NCBI GenBank assembly: GCA_052246295.1
Contig: JBQQCO010000010.1
Strand: one strand, 5' to 3'
Origin: Piscibacillus sp052246295
Lineage (GTDB): Bacteria > Bacillota > Bacilli > Bacillales > Alkalibacillaceae
DNA: 64,000 nucleotides
This document shows positions 62,459 to 64,000 of the stretch, piece by piece (position 1 is the stretch's first letter; every line of letters starts with the position of its first letter). The notes below the pieces were generated by a model. That model did not search any database. It was not told the DNA's origin and worked only from the letters and a program-made list of their open reading frames with translations. The position numbers were made by a program, and so were the translations under genes.

Positions 62459-62887
62459 ATGACACAACTTCGAGGCACAGAGCAAGTATTCGACAAAACG
62501 GAAAAGAGTAAGGAGGATTTTTTCGTCAAAATGCCGTACGACCTAATGCACTATGTCCACTTACCAGGCTATAAACCGCAATTTAACTACCCTTATACGA
62601 TTCTAGTGGACTTTTATAACGCCGATTATGGTTACGCATTCCCAACGGAACACCAAATCGCTAGAAAATACGGCGTAAAATCGGTCAAAACGGTACGAAA
62701 GCACTTGCGATTTTTAGAGGACGTCGGTCTTATTAAGATCGCAAAGCCTAACGGAAATAAAATTTATGTGCCGTACAAACCGTTATCACAGGAGGAATTA
62801 TTCCGTCAATGTCCACAGGCAGCCGAACGTTACCGAGAATTCATCGCAGAAGAGGACGCGGAAAAAAGGCGGGGTGGAAGGGTGTAA
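62459..62887 (+). CDS. Winged-helix Rep-like / replication initiator-type protein
   Basis: The 142-residue protein has a conserved-looking core, FFVKMPYDLMHYV, YPYTILVDFYNADYGYAFPT, then a winged HTH at about 62-95 (EHQIARKYGVKSVKTVRKHL). The pattern resembles the HTH_36 or RepA-N-like domain of plasmid and phage replication proteins. The ATG follows AGGGGG. Upstream lie 22-bp direct repeats, a large hairpin and an AT-rich tract, as in plasmid origins. At 142 residues it is short for an initiator, so it may be only a DNA-binding regulator. Confidence 0.6.
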   Translation: MTQLRGTEQVFDKTEKSKEDFFVKMPYDLMHYVHLPGYKPQFNYPYTILVDFYNADYGYAFPTEHQIARKYGVKSVKTVRKHLRFLEDVGLIKIAKPNGNKIYVPYKPLSQEELFRQCPQAAERYREFIAEEDAEKRRGGRV

Positions 62888-62909
62888 CGGTAATTCTAAT
62901 ACCGTACTA

Positions 62910-62949
62910 ACGGTAAAACAGGTTCTATTGATAGTAACGTTTTTACCGT
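62910..62949. repeat. 9-bp inverted repeat after the Rep-like gene
   Basis: ACGGTAAAA (62910-62918) and TTTTACCGT (62941-62949) are exact complements 22 bases apart; ACCGT and CGGTAA words recur nearby. No T run. Confidence 0.65.
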
Positions 62950-63035
62950 ATAACAAGATTTATTTTAACAAGATTTATTAACAAAATTTAAAAAGACTCC
63001 AAGGTAAACTTATTCGCTAACGCTCATTGTTTACA

Positions 63036-63112
63036 CGAAAATCCTTACTACGTAAGTCTTTTCGAGAATAGTAGTGGACGTTAATTAATTATACAAGTAT
63101 TTCCGTACGGAA
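63036..63112. promoter_or_regulatory. Hairpin and 12-bp palindrome before the last gene
   Basis: CGAAAA (63036-63041) pairs with TTTTCG (63059-63064) with inner TTAC/GTAA pairing. TTCCGTACGGAA (63101-63112) is a perfect palindrome 50 bp upstream of the next start codon, a good operator candidate. Confidence 0.6.
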
Positions 63113-63162
63113 GTTTATATAAAAGAACAAGTTTACTAATACACAGCAAAGGGGCGATCTTA

Positions 63163-63756
63163 ATGGGGAAGAACACAAGTTACGTTAAAGAAGTACAAGC
63201 CGTTATAAATGAAGGCTTACCTGAAGAAGTCGCTATAGAATTATTCCAAGCCTTAACGGAACAATTCGAGGGCGTAGACGGTCACGCTGAAACCGAGCAA
63301 TTTAAACAGAATCTATTACACTATCGTAAGTATGATTTAGTAGGATTTCGCCGAAATATAGACAAGGTCTGTCAGGATAATCCGTTACCTATCAAATTAA
63401 ACTGGCGTAAAGTAAAGTATCAACCAAAACGCATCAAACGTTGTGAGATATGCGGATACTATTTCTATGACGTCAGTCGAAATGGACGGAAACTCACGTG
63501 CGACAGATACGGCGAATACTTTAGGTTTGATTTTACGAATCGAACATATCGTTACTACTATAAAAACGGCGTCAGGTTATCCGATTGCGCTGCCGAATAT
63601 GAACGCAGAAGGAGAACGGGATCTGTACTTTACCCAAACAGTAACCGTAAACCTTACGAGGTTTTAATAGACTTTCAGCCGTCAGAGAATAACAAACAAG
63701 GACACGCTTTATTAAACGAGGTCGAAATGACCGCCTGGAAAAATAGATTAAATTAA
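63163..63756 (+). CDS. Unknown element-encoded protein with Cys-rich segment
   Basis: I do not recognise this 197-residue protein. The N-terminal 75 residues look helical (INEGLPEEVAIELFQALTEQ). The middle has CEICGYYFYDVSRNGRKLTC (about 93-112), a CxxC plus later Cys pattern that could bind zinc, followed by a Tyr/Arg-rich stretch. The C-terminus is polar. The ATG is preceded by AAAGGGG. Codon style (ACG, CGT, GTA) matches the integrase, resolvase and Rep-like genes, so it belongs to the same element. Confidence 0.7.
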   Translation: MGKNTSYVKEVQAVINEGLPEEVAIELFQALTEQFEGVDGHAETEQFKQNLLHYRKYDLVGFRRNIDKVCQDNPLPIKLNWRKVKYQPKRIKRCEICGYYFYDVSRNGRKLTCDRYGEYFRFDFTNRTYRYYYKNGVRLSDCAAEYERRRRTGSVLYPNSNRKPYEVLIDFQPSENNKQGHALLNEVEMTAWKNRLN

Positions 63757-63815
63757 AAAAATTAAACACATAAGCCAAAATCTATATAAACAAAGTAACA
63801 GTCCGTCTATTAAGT

Positions 63816-63847
63816 GAGAGGTCAAACATTGACCTGCTCTTTTTTAT
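63816..63847 (+). terminator. Terminator after the unknown protein gene
   Basis: GAGAGGTCAA (63816-63825) pairs with TTGACC..CTC (63829-63839), then TTTTTTATTT. Nothing further is recognised from 63,848 to 64,000. Confidence 0.75.
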
Positions 63848-64000
63848 TTGCACCACTAATTAATAAAGTTTTATAAAGACCTGCGGTGGTATGTCAACAA
63901 AGAAATAATTAAATATTTGATTATCAAGGTTCAGATTTCTTAAAAAAGGCATTACGAAACTAGACCAGTAAATATTTGGTAATTACTGGAATTATTTAAA

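Overview
The window is a low-G+C Firmicutes chromosome segment, almost certainly from an endospore-forming Bacillaceae member. The evidence is gene order that follows the Bacillus ylmH-divIVA-ileS ... pyr ... smc-ffh-rplS backbone, a T-box in front of ileS, PyrR attenuators, a FapR operator, a 25-residue spoVM gene, and Shine-Dalgarno sites throughout. The genus cannot be fixed from sequence alone; the AT-rich coding style and short GC-rich interspersed hairpins resemble halotolerant Bacillaceae.

Layout of the core (1-57,260). Positions 1-5,872 hold the end of ylmH, divIVA, T-box-controlled ileS, lspA and an RluD-family synthase. Positions 5,869-17,712 are a complete pyrimidine operon (pyrR-pyrP-pyrB-pyrC-carA-carB-pyrK-pyrD-pyrF-pyrE) with two PyrR attenuators. 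The third attenuator, known between pyrP and pyrB in B. subtilis, is absent. Positions 17,713-20,410 carry two 21-bp tandem-repeat patches around a lipoprotein gene, and rqcH on the minus strand. Positions 20,557-33,777 run yloC-remA-gmk-rpoZ, coaBC-priA-fmt-rsmB-prpC-prkC-rsgA-rpe-thiN-spoVM; def and rlmN, often found in this cluster, are missing. Positions 33,834-42,914 hold rpmB (minus), yloU-fakA, an accessory insert (alpha/beta hydrolase, small cationic membrane protein, purine permease), sdaAB-sdaAA and recG. Positions 42,919-47,279 are the lipid cluster fapR-plsX-fabD-fabG-acpP followed by rnc. After a GC-rich repeat and a yfkK-like gene come smc-ftsY-ylxM-ffh-rpsP-khpA-ylqD-rimM-trmD-rplS.

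Accessory region (57,304-64,000). Core synteny breaks directly after rplS, where rbgA would be expected. A tyrosine integrase starts there, followed by two predicted nucleases in divergent orientation (an Mrr-like PD-(D/E)XK protein and a double-HTH protein with a Vsr-like C-terminus). Next come about 600 bp of GC-rich ORF-poor DNA, a serine resolvase with a res-like site, a triple 22-bp repeat with a large hairpin, a winged-helix Rep-like protein, several palindromes and an unrecognised cysteine-containing protein. This looks like an integrated mobile or plasmid-like element whose right end is outside the window. The nuclease pair and the repeat/hairpin/Rep-like module are the least explained parts.

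Three GC-rich, hairpin-forming dispersed repeats (6,752; 36,408; 47,388) sit in intergenic gaps. One lies between the second PyrR attenuator and pyrP. No tRNA, rRNA or CRISPR array was seen.
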